The notes under the pieces are model-generated. The model made no database searches, had not been told where the DNA came from, and worked only from the letters and a program-made list of their open reading frames with translations. Below are positions 46,090-55,803 of a DNA stretch of 64,000 nt, piece by piece. Numbering within the stretch: position 1 is the first letter of the stretch; every line of letters begins with the position of its first letter. The stretch is from positions 146,646-210,645 of the forward strand of contig NZ_JADEWC010000001.1 of assembly GCF_015207825.1 (NCBI RefSeq). The letters run 5' to 3'. A program made the position numbers and the translations under genes. The DNA comes from Cyanobacterium stanieri LEGE 03274 (GTDB taxonomy: Bacteria > Cyanobacteriota > Cyanobacteriia > Cyanobacteriales > Cyanobacteriaceae).

Positions 46090-46494
46090 ATGTTAGGTAA
46101 GTTCCAAAGTAGTCAATTACGTATTGAAATTGAGGCGGGAGAAAATATTCTTCGTCAATCTATTTTAGAGGTTGATAGTCTTAAAAGGTGGTTTTTTCCT
46201 CTGGGGTTAGATAAACAGTTATCTTCTTCACTGACTAAAGGGGCTCGGTTTAAAGCCTATGTTGGTTTAGCGGAAATTAATCACGAGGTAAAATGTATTG
46301 AAAATAATTGTATTTGTTTTATTCTGAGTGGGGCTATTGATGGTTATCAGGAATGGTGTTGGGGTGATGGTTGGGTGCAATCTAGCCTTGAGGGTGTTTC
46401 TCTTTTACCTCTTAAGTTAGGGCATTCTTTTAATTTGTTTAAATTTCGGGAGTTTGTTGGTTACAAGGTGAGGCAATTAAAATCAGAGGATTAG
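46090..46494 (+). CDS. Conserved hypothetical protein
   Basis: I do not recognise a family. The 134-residue protein is predicted soluble and beta-rich, without a signal peptide. It contains Cys69, Cys74 and Cys76 in VKCIENNCICFIL and an aromatic-rich stretch GYQEWCWGDGWVQSSLEGVSLLPL. It is transcribed alone, toward the methyltransferase gene (convergent, 67 bp apart). Codon use looks normal for the genome. Nothing in its context suggests a role. Confidence 0.65.
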   Translation: MLGKFQSSQLRIEIEAGENILRQSILEVDSLKRWFFPLGLDKQLSSSLTKGARFKAYVGLAEINHEVKCIENNCICFILSGAIDGYQEWCWGDGWVQSSLEGVSLLPLKLGHSFNLFKFREFVGYKVRQLKSED

Positions 46495-46561
46495 TTATCA
46501 GTAATAACTAATTTTAAATACCATTTTTATGATATTTATTTAGCCAATATTCTTATCTAAT

Positions 46562-47527
46562 TCAGTTAATTAAATAATTAATAATTTCTTTAATTACATT
46601 TACAACAACACTATTTCCAAATTGTTTATAAGCAATATTTTTGTTTTCATGAACTACAAAACTATCAGGAAAACCCATAATTCTGGCACATTCTCTTGGG
46701 GCTAATTTTCTCACTTTATCATTAATTAAATATAAACCTGTTTTTGCTCCTACCCCACCACCATAAGCAGAAAGAGTAATCGCATGACCATTTTGATGAT
46801 AAATTCTTTCCCCTTGTCCTCCCTTATTTACCGTACCAATTCTGATGGGTTTTTGAGGATAATTACCCAGAATATCTGGGACTATATCTATCTTTTCTTT
46901 AAAGTTTATATCTTTTCTATTAATAATAAAATCTTGGGTTTCTTCATCATCCAAGCAAAAATCTATTAATTTTACAGGTTGATGATAACCATTAGGAAAA
47001 ATAAAATTATCAACTTCTAAATCTTTTCTAAAAGCAACTATATAAATTCTTTCTCTCTTTTGCGGTACTCCAAAATAAGAAGAATTTAAAACTTTATAGT
47101 AAACCTTATAACCAATTTCATCTAAAGTATTAACGACTATATTTAAAGTATTACCATGATCATGTCTGGCAAAGTTTTTCACATTTTCAAGGATAATAAA
47201 TTTAGGTTGGTGATACTGTACAATCCTAGCCACATCAAAAAATAAACTTCCTCTAGTATCATTAAAACCTAACTGCTTTCCCGAAATACTAAAGGCCTGA
47301 CAAGGAAAACCAGCACATAAAAGATCATGACTAGGAATAGCAGACTCAGGTATTTTGGTAATATCTCCCTTGGGTAAAATACCATGATTTTTTAAATATA
47401 TTTCTTGGGAATATTTATCCCATTCCGAAGCAAAAATACAATCAGCTTGATAAGATTTTAGGGCTTGATGAAAGCCACCGATTCCTGCAAATAAATCTAC
47501 GAATTTTAAATTTTTAGTAGGAGTCAT
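46562..47527 (-). CDS. Solitary C5-cytosine methyltransferase, M.HhaI-like
   Basis: A full 321-residue C5-cytosine methyltransferase. Motif I is DLFAGIGGFHQAL (11-23), the catalytic Cys76 lies in GFPCQAFS, ENV at 114-116, QKRER at 156-160 and QFGNSVVVN at 302-310. The target-recognition part (about 230-265) reads RIGTVNKGGQGERIYHQNG and ITLSAYGGGVGAKTG, nearly the same as the GCGC-recognising M.HhaI as I remember it, so GCGC is the predicted target. No endonuclease is next to it; opcA and a hypothetical gene flank it. It is probably a solitary methylase that may act in gene control or DNA protection. Confidence 0.88.
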   Translation of the reverse strand: MTPTKNLKFVDLFAGIGGFHQALKSYQADCIFASEWDKYSQEIYLKNHGILPKGDITKIPESAIPSHDLLCAGFPCQAFSISGKQLGFNDTRGSLFFDVARIVQYHQPKFIILENVKNFARHDHGNTLNIVVNTLDEIGYKVYYKVLNSSYFGVPQKRERIYIVAFRKDLEVDNFIFPNGYHQPVKLIDFCLDDEETQDFIINRKDINFKEKIDIVPDILGNYPQKPIRIGTVNKGGQGERIYHQNGHAITLSAYGGGVGAKTGLYLINDKVRKLAPRECARIMGFPDSFVVHENKNIAYKQFGNSVVVNVIKEIINYLIN

Positions 47528-47659
47528 TTTAAAACATCAAGTGGGGTGGGCATTGCCCACCTAAATCAATCTCCGTTGGGAATAATAGTTGTCAGTATGG
47601 TTGGGGTTTCGGTTTTAGGTTGCAGATTTCATAGCATGATCAATCAAACTATGAATACT

Positions 47660-47681
47660 ATTGCCCATTGCCTATTCCCTA
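47660..47681. repeat. Short heptad repeat
   Basis: TTGCCCATTGCCTATTCCCT is made of 7-mers of the reverse-complement GGGGAAT/GGGCAAT type. It lies just downstream of opcA. Confidence 0.55.
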
Positions 47682-47717
47682 ACTTCATGAGAAATCATAT
47701 CTCAAATCAGCAATGCT

Positions 47718-49076
47718 TTATTTTCGTAAAGCCAAAATTTGAGCAGTAACATCCATGCTTTCACGATATAAAGTATCTTTGCCCCCTGCTTGTAGCTGTT
47801 GACTTAAAAGATGTTCCGTATCTTGATCTGCTAAAGATGTTACCTGTTGAATACGACAGGCTTGGGCTCCTCCCCCTGCTTCCATGCGCATACAACCTGT
47901 GGTATTAGAGCATAAAACCGTACAACAATCGGCTTGAAGATTGGTGGAACTCAATTTGAGACTGATTAAATCCCCTAGAATGTCGCCCCAATCAGCCAAA
48001 GGCACTCCGGCAAGTTCGGTATTAATTTCTTTTCCTTCGGGGCTAAGAAACCTAATTTTGGTGATGTCATAATCCCCTGTTTCGTTGCTGTAATCCACGG
48101 GTTGCCAATTTAGGCGACTGGCTAACCAACCTAAATACATCAGGGCTTGGGTTTTATTACCTTTTTCGTAATCCACTACCACTTGGTCAACTTCCCAAAT
48201 GGCACTACGGCGCTCTGGGGGATCAAATGCTTCGGCGGTTAGCTCCTGCCATGGGGCAATTCTAGCCCAGTTGAGGTCGATAATGGGGGTATCTTGGGCG
48301 AGGAATTGGGCGATACGTTCTAATTCGGCGGTGGGTTCAACAAAGGTGCTAGAGTCGATTATGAGCCGATCGCACTCAGCCTTTAACCGTTGAAATAAAC
48401 TATAATCAGTATCGATACCGGCCTTCCACCAGACATATTTAGGCAACTCAGGAATCATTAACTCTGAAATTACCCCCCCGATGCGCTCGAGGGCAGAAGA
48501 AACCCCCGTAACGTTGATATACTCACAACAGATCAAGCTATTGGAAGAACGCTTATTAACAGGGCAGTAGGCGGATACTTGGGCTTTTACCCCCCTATCT
48601 TCCCCCGTGGTAGGGCATAAAGTAATAATTCTACAGGGGTTCACAGAGGCGATCGCATCTGCCATTCCAGCCCCTTCCCCATCAGGAGAATACTGTTTGA
48701 GAATGGATTGATCCCGTAAATTAACCTTACCCTCCTCCTCAAAAGTCTCATATTCCTGCTGTAAACGAGCTAATAAATCAGCACTAGAAACCCCCGTCAC
48801 CTCAAAACCATATTCCTTTTGAGCCGCCTTGATAGCAGAAGTAGTACGAGGCCCGGCGATACCATCCACAGGCCCAGTATAAAAACCCAACGCCGCCAAA
48901 AGAGGCTGGGTAGGCTCGGGCTCATATACCAAAAAACTGAACGTAGAAGCCCTAGTGGCCGCCAATCCCTCACTATTGCCCGTATAAGTTTGCCAAATTT
49001 GCCTTAACTCACGGTCAATGTAATCGAGATCAACATCTTTAGGCGCTTGTAAAGAAACTAAAGGAGTAGTAGTCAT
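47718..49076 (-). CDS. opcA: Glucose-6-phosphate dehydrogenase assembly protein OpcA
   Basis: OpcA is needed for full G6PDH activity in cyanobacteria, helping it oligomerise under redox control. The 452-residue protein has a short N-terminal region, a peptidoglycan-binding-like repeat (QPLLAALGFYTGPVDGIAGPRTTSAIKAAQ, about 57-86), and the OpcA core with YVWWKAGIDTDYSLFQRL, IDLNWARIAPWQELTAEAF and the C-terminal CTVLCSNTTGCMRMEAGGG. It follows zwf on the same strand after a short gap, the usual arrangement. Confidence 0.95.
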   Translation of the reverse strand: MTTTPLVSLQAPKDVDLDYIDRELRQIWQTYTGNSEGLAATRASTFSFLVYEPEPTQPLLAALGFYTGPVDGIAGPRTTSAIKAAQKEYGFEVTGVSSADLLARLQQEYETFEEEGKVNLRDQSILKQYSPDGEGAGMADAIASVNPCRIITLCPTTGEDRGVKAQVSAYCPVNKRSSNSLICCEYINVTGVSSALERIGGVISELMIPELPKYVWWKAGIDTDYSLFQRLKAECDRLIIDSSTFVEPTAELERIAQFLAQDTPIIDLNWARIAPWQELTAEAFDPPERRSAIWEVDQVVVDYEKGNKTQALMYLGWLASRLNWQPVDYSNETGDYDITKIRFLSPEGKEINTELAGVPLADWGDILGDLISLKLSSTNLQADCCTVLCSNTTGCMRMEAGGGAQACRIQQVTSLADQDTEHLLSQQLQAGGKDTLYRESMDVTAQILALRK

Positions 49077-49137
49077 AATGAATAATTGCTAATAATAATT
49101 GATCATAAACAAAGAAAAAAAATAGATCACCCCTTTC

Positions 49138-50667
49138 TTACAAACGGCGCCATCTTCTGCCATCACGGTTAAGCAAAAATTCCGCCTCGGGAGGTTGCCA
49201 TGTACCAGCTTCATAAAAAGGCACCGAATCAGGAGCAGAAGGAGCATCCCAAGCCGTCAGGGCAGGGGTAACAATCCGCCAAGCCTCTTCCACCTCATCG
49301 GCACGGGTAAACAAAGTTTGATCCCCTAACATACAATCCAATAACAAACGATGATAGGCATCTGCCGTGGCTACCCCAAAAGAAGAACCATAACTAAAAT
49401 CCATATCCACCGTGCGGGTACGTAACTCAGCCCCCGGCACCTTCGCCTCAAACCGTAGAGAAATTCCTTCATTAGGTTGAATCCTCAATGCCAGAATATT
49501 GGGGTTGGTTTGTTGTGCCGCCGAAGGGAAAATCGTTAAAGGTACATTTTTAAACTGAATGGCAATCTCGGAAACCTTTTTCGGCAAACGTTTTCCTGTA
49601 CGTAGATAAAAAGGCACACCCTGCCAACGCCAATTATCGATCATCAACTTTAGTGCCACAAAAGTAGGGGTAGTGGATTCAGAGTTAACCCCACTTTCTT
49701 CCCGATAACCCGGCACAGGTTTCCCTTTCATCCATCCTGCGGTGTATTGTCCCCGAATGGCACTTTTTTCCAAATTTTTAATATCAGCCAAACGGGTAGA
49801 TTGTAAAACCTTCACCTTTTCTCCCCTAATGCTATCGGCATTAATACCGTTGGGGGCTTCCATGGCCGTTAAACAGAACAACTGTAAGAGGTGATTTTGC
49901 ACCATATCCCTCAGCGCCCCTGCTGACTCATAATAACCTGCCCTTTCTTCTACCCCAACGGTTTCGGCTACGGTGATTTGAATGTTATCCACATAATTAC
50001 GATTCCATAACGGCTCAAAAATGGCGTTAGCAAACCTAAACACCATCAAATTTTGTACCGTTTCTTTACCAAGATAATGATCAATGCGGTATATTTGTTC
50101 CTCTCGACAGACTTTCTGGACAATGCTGTTTAATACTTGCGCACTGCTTAAGTCTTTCCCAAAGGGCTTTTCAATCACTAAACGATGTTTGAGGGGATCT
50201 TTTAACATCCCTGCGGCACCTAGTTGCTTGATGGCAGGGGGAAAAAATTGCGGTGATACTGCCAAATAAAAAACTCTGTTTCCCCTTGTTCCTCTTTTGC
50301 CGTCTAATTCTTCGAGAAAACCTTTTAGTTTATCATAACTTTCAGGCTCATCCATATTACCAGGGCAGTAATATAAACCTTCGGCAAAATCATTCCATAA
50401 TTCCTCGTTGGCGATGCCATCGGAAAATTCCTCAATGCCCTGTCGCATCTGCTCACGAAAATAGTCATGACTCCATTCCCGCCTCGCCACTCCAACAATG
50501 GTCATTTCACCAGGTAATCTACCCTCTTTTTTTAATTGATATAAGGCCGGTACTAATTTTCTTTGGGTCAAGTCTCCTGAAGCCCCGAAAATTGTCAGAA
50601 TAAGAGGCTCTGGAGTTTTAGCTTGTTTTAAACCCGCTCTTAAGGGGTTTTCTTGTAGTGTAACCAT
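49138..50667 (-). CDS. zwf: Glucose-6-phosphate 1-dehydrogenase
   Basis: Zwf opens the oxidative pentose phosphate pathway and makes NADPH, mainly in the dark. Motifs are the NADP-binding [20 protein letters not shown] near the start, the catalytic RIDHYLGKE, and [24 protein letters not shown] chose the Met at 50667 ([15 protein letters not shown]) as in other cyanobacterial Zwf; the frame extends seven codons further upstream. Length 509 is standard. opcA follows and is probably co-transcribed. Confidence 0.97.
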   Translation of the reverse strand: MVTLQENPLRAGLKQAKTPEPLILTIFGASGDLTQRKLVPALYQLKKEGRLPGEMTIVGVARREWSHDYFREQMRQGIEEFSDGIANEELWNDFAEGLYYCPGNMDEPESYDKLKGFLEELDGKRGTRGNRVFYLAVSPQFFPPAIKQLGAAGMLKDPLKHRLVIEKPFGKDLSSAQVLNSIVQKVCREEQIYRIDHYLGKETVQNLMVFRFANAIFEPLWNRNYVDNIQITVAETVGVEERAGYYESAGALRDMVQNHLLQLFCLTAMEAPNGINADSIRGEKVKVLQSTRLADIKNLEKSAIRGQYTAGWMKGKPVPGYREESGVNSESTTPTFVALKLMIDNWRWQGVPFYLRTGKRLPKKVSEIAIQFKNVPLTIFPSAAQQTNPNILALRIQPNEGISLRFEAKVPGAELRTRTVDMDFSYGSSFGVATADAYHRLLLDCMLGDQTLFTRADEVEEAWRIVTPALTAWDAPSAPDSVPFYEAGTWQPPEAEFLLNRDGRRWRRL

Positions 50668-50759
50668 TATGCTTTTGTCCTTGAACAACCACTCTCATTC
50701 TAGTTTCTCTGTTTGAATGTGGGTCAATTTGTTGGACTATGTAAAGTTTTGTTACGTTC

Positions 50760-51242
50760 TTATTTTATTTGATTTTCTAGTCCACAATAGGCGGCATAGG
50801 TAAGGGCGATCGCATCTACACTGTCATCAATGGGCAAAGATTCGATGTGAAAAATGTTTTGTAGAGCTTCGGCAACTTCATTTTTTGTAGCCTTGCCATG
50901 AACTAAATGGGCTTTCCAACTAGATTGATGTAAAAAAATCGGGTTAATTTTCCCCTCCCGATAACACACCAAATGAATTACCCCCAATGCCTGTAAAACC
51001 CCCCCAGCCGCTTTTATCTGACGACTAAAAAAAGGCATTTCGATGGCCACATGGTGGGGTTTAAACTCTTGAAATAAACCATTAAAGTCATCTTCGATTT
51101 CTTGTAACCTTTCTCCCGTTGATTGTTTTTTGCTGGTTTCAATGATGCCATAGTCAATTAGAGAAGGGCTAACCATGTCATCCCCTTCTAACACCGCCCA
51201 ACCAATAATGGCTAACCCAGGATCAATTCCTAACCAAATCAT
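50760..51242 (-). CDS. ruvC: Holliday junction resolvase RuvC
   Basis: RuvC cuts Holliday junctions at the end of homologous recombination, using a retroviral-integrase-like fold and magnesium. The acidic site includes Asp7 in GIDPGLAIIGWA, Glu70 in AIEMPFFS and acidic residues near the C-terminus (DDSVDAIALTYA). Length 160 is normal. The resolvase partners ruvA and ruvB are not nearby, typical of cyanobacteria. It lies just downstream of the psbJ terminator. Confidence 0.95.
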   Translation of the reverse strand: MIWLGIDPGLAIIGWAVLEGDDMVSPSLIDYGIIETSKKQSTGERLQEIEDDFNGLFQEFKPHHVAIEMPFFSRQIKAAGGVLQALGVIHLVCYREGKINPIFLHQSSWKAHLVHGKATKNEVAEALQNIFHIESLPIDDSVDAIALTYAAYCGLENQIK

Positions 51243-51274
51243 ATATTTAAAACGTGATAAAGTGTGTTCCCATC

Positions 51275-51311
51275 AAAAAACCGCCCCCATCAAACACAAG
51301 AGCGGTTTTTA
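51275..51311 (-). terminator. Rho-independent terminator of psbEFLJ
   Basis: On the minus strand AAAAACCGC pairs with GCGGTTTTTT across a loop of about 17 bases, with six T at the 3' end. It separates psbJ from ruvC. Confidence 0.85.
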
Positions 51312-51375
51312 TTATTGCATTGTTAAAGAATGATTTAAACTCTAACAATCATTAAAAAAATTTAATTAAACGAAA

Positions 51376-51492
51376 TTATAAAGAAGAACCTACACCAGCA
51401 TAAGCACCATAGAAAAATAATGCTAACACCGCTAAAGCACCCATTCCAGCAACGGTGCCAACAATCCATAAAGGAATTCTTGCGTCTCCCAT
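51376..51492 (-). CDS. psbJ: Photosystem II protein PsbJ
   Basis: PsbJ is a one-helix subunit close to cytochrome b559 that affects plastoquinone exchange. The sequence (38 residues) begins [20 protein letters not shown], with a single helix (about 8-32), and ends [10 protein letters not shown], which is diagnostic. It is the last of four genes in the psbE-F-L-J unit, in the order conserved across cyanobacteria and plastids. Confidence 0.97.
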   Translation of the reverse strand: MGDARIPLWIVGTVAGMGALAVLALFFYGAYAGVGSSL

Positions 51493-51526
51493 AATCCGAA
51501 CCTCCTAAATAATAAAATAGTTGATA

Positions 51527-51646
51527 TTAGTTGAAAAAGTAGCTAGAAAATAGAATGCCAAGGGTGGCAATCATTAACAAACCTAAGAATAAAGAAGTAC
51601 GGTTTAATTCTACGCTTTGCTTATTGGGATTTTGATTTCTTTCCAT
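51527..51646 (-). CDS. psbL: Photosystem II protein PsbL
   Basis: PsbL is a one-helix subunit at the photosystem II dimer interface needed for QA function. The 39 residues start [19 protein letters not shown] and end [11 protein letters not shown], which is unmistakable. It lies 9 bp after psbF and 34 bp before psbJ. Confidence 0.98.
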   Translation of the reverse strand: MERNQNPNKQSVELNRTSLFLGLLMIATLGILFSSYFFN

Positions 51647-51655
51647 TGATAACTC

Positions 51656-51793
51656 CTATCTTTGAATAAACTGCATAGCGGTAATTGCACCTACGAAGAA
51701 GACAGAAGGTACACCAAGGGTGTGTACTGCTAACCATCTAACGGTGAAAATAGGATAAGATACTGGTTGATTAGGGCTATTGCTGCTAGTCAT
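51656..51793 (-). CDS. psbF: Cytochrome b559 beta subunit (PsbF)
   Basis: PsbF and PsbE together ligate the haem of cytochrome b559. The haem His is at residue 24 in [12 protein letters not shown], inside the single transmembrane helix (about 18-42). The 45-residue sequence ends [10 protein letters not shown]. It lies 25 bp downstream of psbE. Confidence 0.98.
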   Translation of the reverse strand: MTSSNSPNQPVSYPIFTVRWLAVHTLGVPSVFFVGAITAMQFIQR

Positions 51794-51818
51794 AGTTATT
51801 TTTACCTTGTGATATTAA

Positions 51819-52064
51819 TTACTTATTAAATTGGTCAATTTGTTGATTGGCTTCATAGCGATCGCTAATGATCGGTAATTCTTCACGGGTTTGGGTAAAA
51901 TATTCATCAGGGCGAGGGGTGCCAAATGCGTCATAGGCTAACCCGGTGCTGACAAATAACCAACCTGCAATGAATAACATGGGGATTGTAATGCTATGGA
52001 TTACCCAGTAGCGGACGCTGGTTACAATATCAGAAAATGGACGTTCTCCTGTATCTCCTGCCAT
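51819..52064 (-). CDS. psbE: Cytochrome b559 alpha subunit (PsbE)
   Basis: PsbE supplies the other haem ligand of cytochrome b559, in the photosystem II reaction centre. The 81 residues start [20 protein letters not shown]. The haem His is in [16 protein letters not shown] (His23), and the lumenal part has [10 protein letters not shown]. It leads the psbEFLJ unit, with its promoter in the 403-bp upstream gap. Confidence 0.98.
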   Translation of the reverse strand: MAGDTGERPFSDIVTSVRYWVIHSITIPMLFIAGWLFVSTGLAYDAFGTPRPDEYFTQTREELPIISDRYEANQQIDQFNK

Positions 52065-52467
52065 GGGAAACTGTTTCCTCCTACAATATTTTTTTGGTTA
52101 AATGTATTTATCTAATTTACTATATCGAAGTACCTTTGTTCAGAACAATTCTCGCAAATGGAACAATGATTACTTTGTCTGTCATTTGCTAAATTTATCA
52201 TTTAATTTTTCTGATTCGATAGTTAAGTACTGTTAAGTAAATTATATCATAATCATAGGAAAAAGATTTAATTCTTAATGTCCTGTCAATTTGTTCATTT
52301 TACGCTCAAGGGTTTTATTTTATGGTGTTTCTAGTCTTTGCTTAATAATTCTTCATATATTACAGTGTTAAAAAAGTTAAACTTTCTTCTCATAATTCTT
52401 TTATCTCAAGTTCGGATAATTCCTTATAAATATTGCCCACTTTTCTTTTATTTATCAAAAATCGTTT
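52065..52467. other. Intergenic region upstream of psbE
   Basis: This 403-bp gap separates psbE (leftward) from the DUF3146 gene (rightward) and must hold both promoters. It is AT-rich. I see no gene or stable hairpin in it. Confidence 0.5.
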
Positions 52468-52722
52468 ATGGCACTACCAGAAACCATTGCTCTTGTGAGA
52501 ATAACCAATCAATCGTGGCAAACGGGTAAAATATACGGTGAAATAGAGGCCGGTAGCTATCAATGGCAGTTTGAGTGGCAGTTTTTGCAGGGTAAGTTAT
52601 CTGTTAAACCTACCCTTGGACGCAGTTTGATTCAAGAGCCTTTAGCTCGTTTTCTTGAACATTGTGATTATCAGTTGGAAGTTGGGGGTGATTATCATTT
52701 TGCGGTTCGGGCAAAACTTTAA
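52468..52722 (+). CDS. DUF3146 family protein
   Basis: The 84-residue protein matches DUF3146, known only from cyanobacteria: LPETIALVRITNQSWQTGKIYGEIEAGSYQWQFEW, then LSVKPTLGRSLIQEPLARFLEHCDYQLEVGGDYHFAVRAKL. It has no signal peptide or membrane helix and is probably cytoplasmic. No function is known. It starts at the ATG within TTTATGGCACTACC. It converges with pcyA 38 bp downstream. Confidence 0.85.
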   Translation: MALPETIALVRITNQSWQTGKIYGEIEAGSYQWQFEWQFLQGKLSVKPTLGRSLIQEPLARFLEHCDYQLEVGGDYHFAVRAKL

Positions 52723-52760
52723 ATTTTGATCATTAATAATTAAGGTTTTTTATAAGAATA

Positions 52761-53498
52761 TTATTCGGGAATATCAAATAATACTTTGTTCATATAAGTT
52801 TCTGCCCAATCAATTCCAAATGCTTTTTCAAGAATTTTACGGGTTTTATCGTTTTTTTGTTGCTGTTGACAATAATGTTTTTGTCCTTGTAAATAAATAT
52901 TTTTTTCAGTTTCTATTACTGGTTTAGAGGCGATCGCCCCTTGACAGTGAATAGTTAAAAAATGGATTACCCTATCTAAAAATTTTTGTTCTTCTTGGAC
53001 ATCGGTGGGGCGAATAAAAAGACAATAGGGAGAAAAAATATCGCCCCAAGGGGGTAATTCTCGGACATCCTGAAAATTAGGATTATCCACATTAGCCAAT
53101 TTTTCATCATAAAAAGGAGATAAGGTTTTATCACCACTGGTAGGGGATAAATCTACAATGGCGGCACTAATGCCCCTTTTCCCTGCCACAATATCACAAC
53201 CAAACATGGGTAAGGGATACTCTGGTTTAGGAAACATTACACAATGAAGAATATCAAGGTTTTCTCCTACCTTAGCCAATTCTAGGTGCATCTTGCGAAA
53301 TTCTCGACTTTGAAAACAACAGTTTTGGATAGTGAGTCTTTCTCCCTCTAATTTTCCCTCTACATAGCCTAATTCTTCTGGTAATTGAAATGGGGATAGT
53401 TCTAAGTGCGATCGCCACGTATCCACAATACCATCACCCAATTGATTAATAAGAGGGTGTAACCTTTCCTTAAGGTCAGATTTAAAAACTTGACTCAT
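52761..53498 (-). CDS. pcyA: Phycocyanobilin:ferredoxin oxidoreductase
   Basis: PcyA makes phycocyanobilin, the chromophore of phycobilisomes and some phytochromes, by four-electron reduction of biliverdin IXalpha using ferredoxin. Recognisable parts are [77 protein letters not shown] and the C-terminal [17 protein letters not shown]. The catalytic Glu and His lie in the first and second of these. Length 245 is normal. It stands alone. Confidence 0.96.
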   Translation of the reverse strand: MSQVFKSDLKERLHPLINQLGDGIVDTWRSHLELSPFQLPEELGYVEGKLEGERLTIQNCCFQSREFRKMHLELAKVGENLDILHCVMFPKPEYPLPMFGCDIVAGKRGISAAIVDLSPTSGDKTLSPFYDEKLANVDNPNFQDVRELPPWGDIFSPYCLFIRPTDVQEEQKFLDRVIHFLTIHCQGAIASKPVIETEKNIYLQGQKHYCQQQQKNDKTRKILEKAFGIDWAETYMNKVLFDIPE

Positions 53499-53608
53499 CT
53501 TAAACTTGTACTTTTATAATGGTTATTCGTTATCATTCAGTTAACAGTGTACAAAAAAACTGATCTCCCAACCTTTTCATTATGTAACAACCATAGGAGC
53601 ATAAATTT

Positions 53609-53782
53609 ATGTTTGGCTTAGGCATTCCCGAAATAGCAATTATCTTGGTAGTAGCAATCCTCATTTTTGGTCCAAAAAAACTACCAGAATTGGGTAATGC
53701 TTTGGGTAAAAGTTTAAGGGGATTTAAAGAAGAAATCAACAACAAACCCGAAAACGAAGAAGACATTGAAAAAGACTATTAA
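53609..53782 (+). CDS. tatA: Twin-arginine translocase subunit TatA
   Basis: TatA forms the pore of the Tat system, which moves folded proteins across the thylakoid and plasma membranes. The 57 residues start MFGLGIPEIAIILVVAILIF with one helix, then the hinge GPKKLPELGNALGKSLRGFKEE and an acidic tail, the classic pattern. It is shorter than many TatA proteins. The next gene starts 2 bp after its stop, so the two are co-transcribed. Confidence 0.95.
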   Translation: MFGLGIPEIAIILVVAILIFGPKKLPELGNALGKSLRGFKEEINNKPENEEDIEKDY

Positions 53783-53784
53783 CC

Positions 53785-53997
53785 ATGGATAAAGACACCC
53801 GTTTCGCCCTGTTAGTAATAGGTTTACCCTTTCTTGGGTTGGTTTACTGCCTATTAATTGTCGGGGTGATGATGACATCAAGCATCGCCCAAGATAACCC
53901 CGTTACCACAGGAATTATTTTTGGAGTAATTCCCCTCGCTACGGCTATGTATTTTTGGATTAGTGCTTCTGCAAAAGCATATAAAAAGAAAAAATAA
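53785..53997 (+). CDS. Small two-helix membrane protein downstream of tatA
   Basis: I do not recognise a family. The 70 residues form two helices (about 8-31 and 42-62), with a short acidic N-terminus and a lysine-rich C-terminus (KAYKKKK) that by the positive-inside rule should face the cytoplasm. It starts 2 bp after the tatA stop, so translation is likely coupled. A role with the Tat translocase is a guess from position only. Confidence 0.65.
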   Translation: MDKDTRFALLVIGLPFLGLVYCLLIVGVMMTSSIAQDNPVTTGIIFGVIPLATAMYFWISASAKAYKKKK

Positions 53998-54242
53998 TCT
54001 TTATGGGGGGAAACAACTAAACCTCATTGTCCATAAACTTCATCAGTTTGGATTAGGTATTAGTAAATTAGGAATTAAGTAGAGAATCAATAATAATAAG
54101 ATATAAATAGCTATTCTCCACAAAATTACTTAAAAATAGCAAATAAAAGTTTTTAAAAAAAACCTAAAGTCTAAAACCTATCCATCACTAAAAATTTCTG
54201 AAACAAATTCAGATTAATTGATATTTTCCACCCCAAACAAGA

Positions 54243-55406
54243 TCATAATAAACCAACAAAATGTAAAGGGCCATGACCACTCATCAACTCAAGTAATAAG
54301 GCCATAAAGCCCAACATGGCTAAACGTCCATTCCATACCTCAGCGGCGGTGGTTAAACCCCATTCCCACTTCTCTTGGGGATACATTTTCATGTTTTTCT
54401 TAGGATGGGTAACTTGATCAAAGCGTAACGGGTTTTTATCTAGGGCTTCGGTGGTTAAGTTACAAAGAGCATCGATAAATTCGGGGTGAGTGTTGGGGGC
54501 AGGTACTCTTTTAAAATTGCTGATTCCTGCTTCTTCTGCCACTTCTCGATATTCAAGATCAATTTCTTGTAATGTTTCGATATGCTCAGATACGAAGCTG
54601 ATGGGGACTACCAATAAATCTTGAATTTGTTGTTGCCCTAATTCCATTAAAGCATCTTCGGTGTAGGGCTTAAGCCATTCTACTGGTCCTACTTTACTTT
54701 GATAAGCTAAAGTATAGGGATTATTGGTGTTTAAGTTAGCCATAATTAACTCTGTACACCGTTCAATTTCTTCTTGGTAGGGATCTCCTGCTTCAGTTAC
54801 GTAGCTTTTAGGCACTCCATGGGCGCTAAAGAAAATATGAACATGATCAGGATTTTCAAACTGTTCTAGCTCCTGTTTAATTAAATCTGTCATGGAAGCT
54901 AGATAATTCTGATGATCGTACCATGAAGGAACGAGGGTATATTCAATGTTTTGTAGTTCTCTATCTGTGGCCCACATTTCCTCTAATACTCGGAAGCTAG
55001 AACCGCTGGTACTGATGGAAAAATGGGGATAAAGGGGTAGGATAACTAATTTTTGCACGTTATCGGCTTTGATTTGGGCGATCGCCTCCTCGGTGAAAGG
55101 ATGCCAATATCTCATGCCCACATATACTTTAATATCTTCTCCTTGCTCTTGTAACTTACTTTGTAAAGCCTGAGCTTGAGCTTCTGTAATTTGTAGTAAT
55201 GGTGAACCTCCCCCAATTTCCTTATAATTTTCCTCTGATTTTTTACTTCTGAGGGTAGAAATCAACCATGCAAGGGGTTTTTGTAAGAGGGGAGATGGTA
55301 GGCGGATAATTTCGGGATCAGAAAATAGATTGTAAAGGAAGGGACGTACATCCTCTAGCTTTTCTGGTCCACCTAAATTTAACAATAATACTCCTGTCCG
55401 AGCCAT
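54243..55406 (-). CDS. hemH: Ferrochelatase with C-terminal chlorophyll-binding-type helix
   Basis: HemH inserts ferrous iron into protoporphyrin IX, the last step of haem synthesis and the branch point from chlorophyll. The catalytic domain (1-320) has [20 protein letters not shown], the active-site His in [11 protein letters not shown] and the acidic DPYQEEIE. The C-terminal about 40 residues contain [20 protein letters not shown], a helix of the light-harvesting (CAB/HLIP) type, joined by a linker. This extension is typical of cyanobacterial and plant type-2 ferrochelatases and ties haem synthesis to the thylakoid. Length 387 fits. Confidence 0.97.
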   Translation of the reverse strand: MARTGVLLLNLGGPEKLEDVRPFLYNLFSDPEIIRLPSPLLQKPLAWLISTLRSKKSEENYKEIGGGSPLLQITEAQAQALQSKLQEQGEDIKVYVGMRYWHPFTEEAIAQIKADNVQKLVILPLYPHFSISTSGSSFRVLEEMWATDRELQNIEYTLVPSWYDHQNYLASMTDLIKQELEQFENPDHVHIFFSAHGVPKSYVTEAGDPYQEEIERCTELIMANLNTNNPYTLAYQSKVGPVEWLKPYTEDALMELGQQQIQDLLVVPISFVSEHIETLQEIDLEYREVAEEAGISNFKRVPAPNTHPEFIDALCNLTTEALDKNPLRFDQVTHPKKNMKMYPQEKWEWGLTTAAEVWNGRLAMLGFMALLLELMSGHGPLHFVGLL

Positions 55407-55803
55407 AATATTAATATTGATTTTTTTTAAGTTTCTTTACTAAGTGTAACAATATCTTATTGTCGCTTTTAATTTGTGAATGAAATGATACTTATTTAAT
55501 CTTAATTTTAGGAATTATTATGATAATGATAACTTTTTTTGACAAAAAACTTCACAGAAGTTCATTCTTAATTTAATTTAGTAATTATGGATACTTTACA
55601 GAATAACCATTGTTCATCCATAAGTAGGTCATGACTAACTAGAATTATTAGCAATAAAGTGGAATTTATGATAAGTACGCTCAATGACTTATATAAAGTC
55701 TGCTTGATCACTTACAAATTAGTAATATCAATATCTTAGTTCAATTTATTGAACGAACCATCCTTAGCCGTGTAATTCATTACACGGTGGGGGTGCAAAA
55801 ATA
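55407..55803. other. Intergenic region between hemH and rsmI
   Basis: Copy B of the two-hairpin repeat fills 55674-55793, next to the rsmI stop codon. The part nearer hemH is AT-rich and must hold the hemH promoter. No gene is seen. Confidence 0.55.
55674..55793. repeat. Two-hairpin dispersed repeat, copy B (long form)
   Basis: It holds TTCAATTTATTGAA and CCGTGTAATTCATTACACGG, with about 65 bp upstream that align without gaps to copy D (62201-62320). The pair therefore form a 120-bp repeat. Confidence 0.85.

Noticed and set aside
50253..50603. A 116-codon + strand frame inside zwf
   Set aside because: It is antisense to conserved G6PDH sequence and resembles no protein family.
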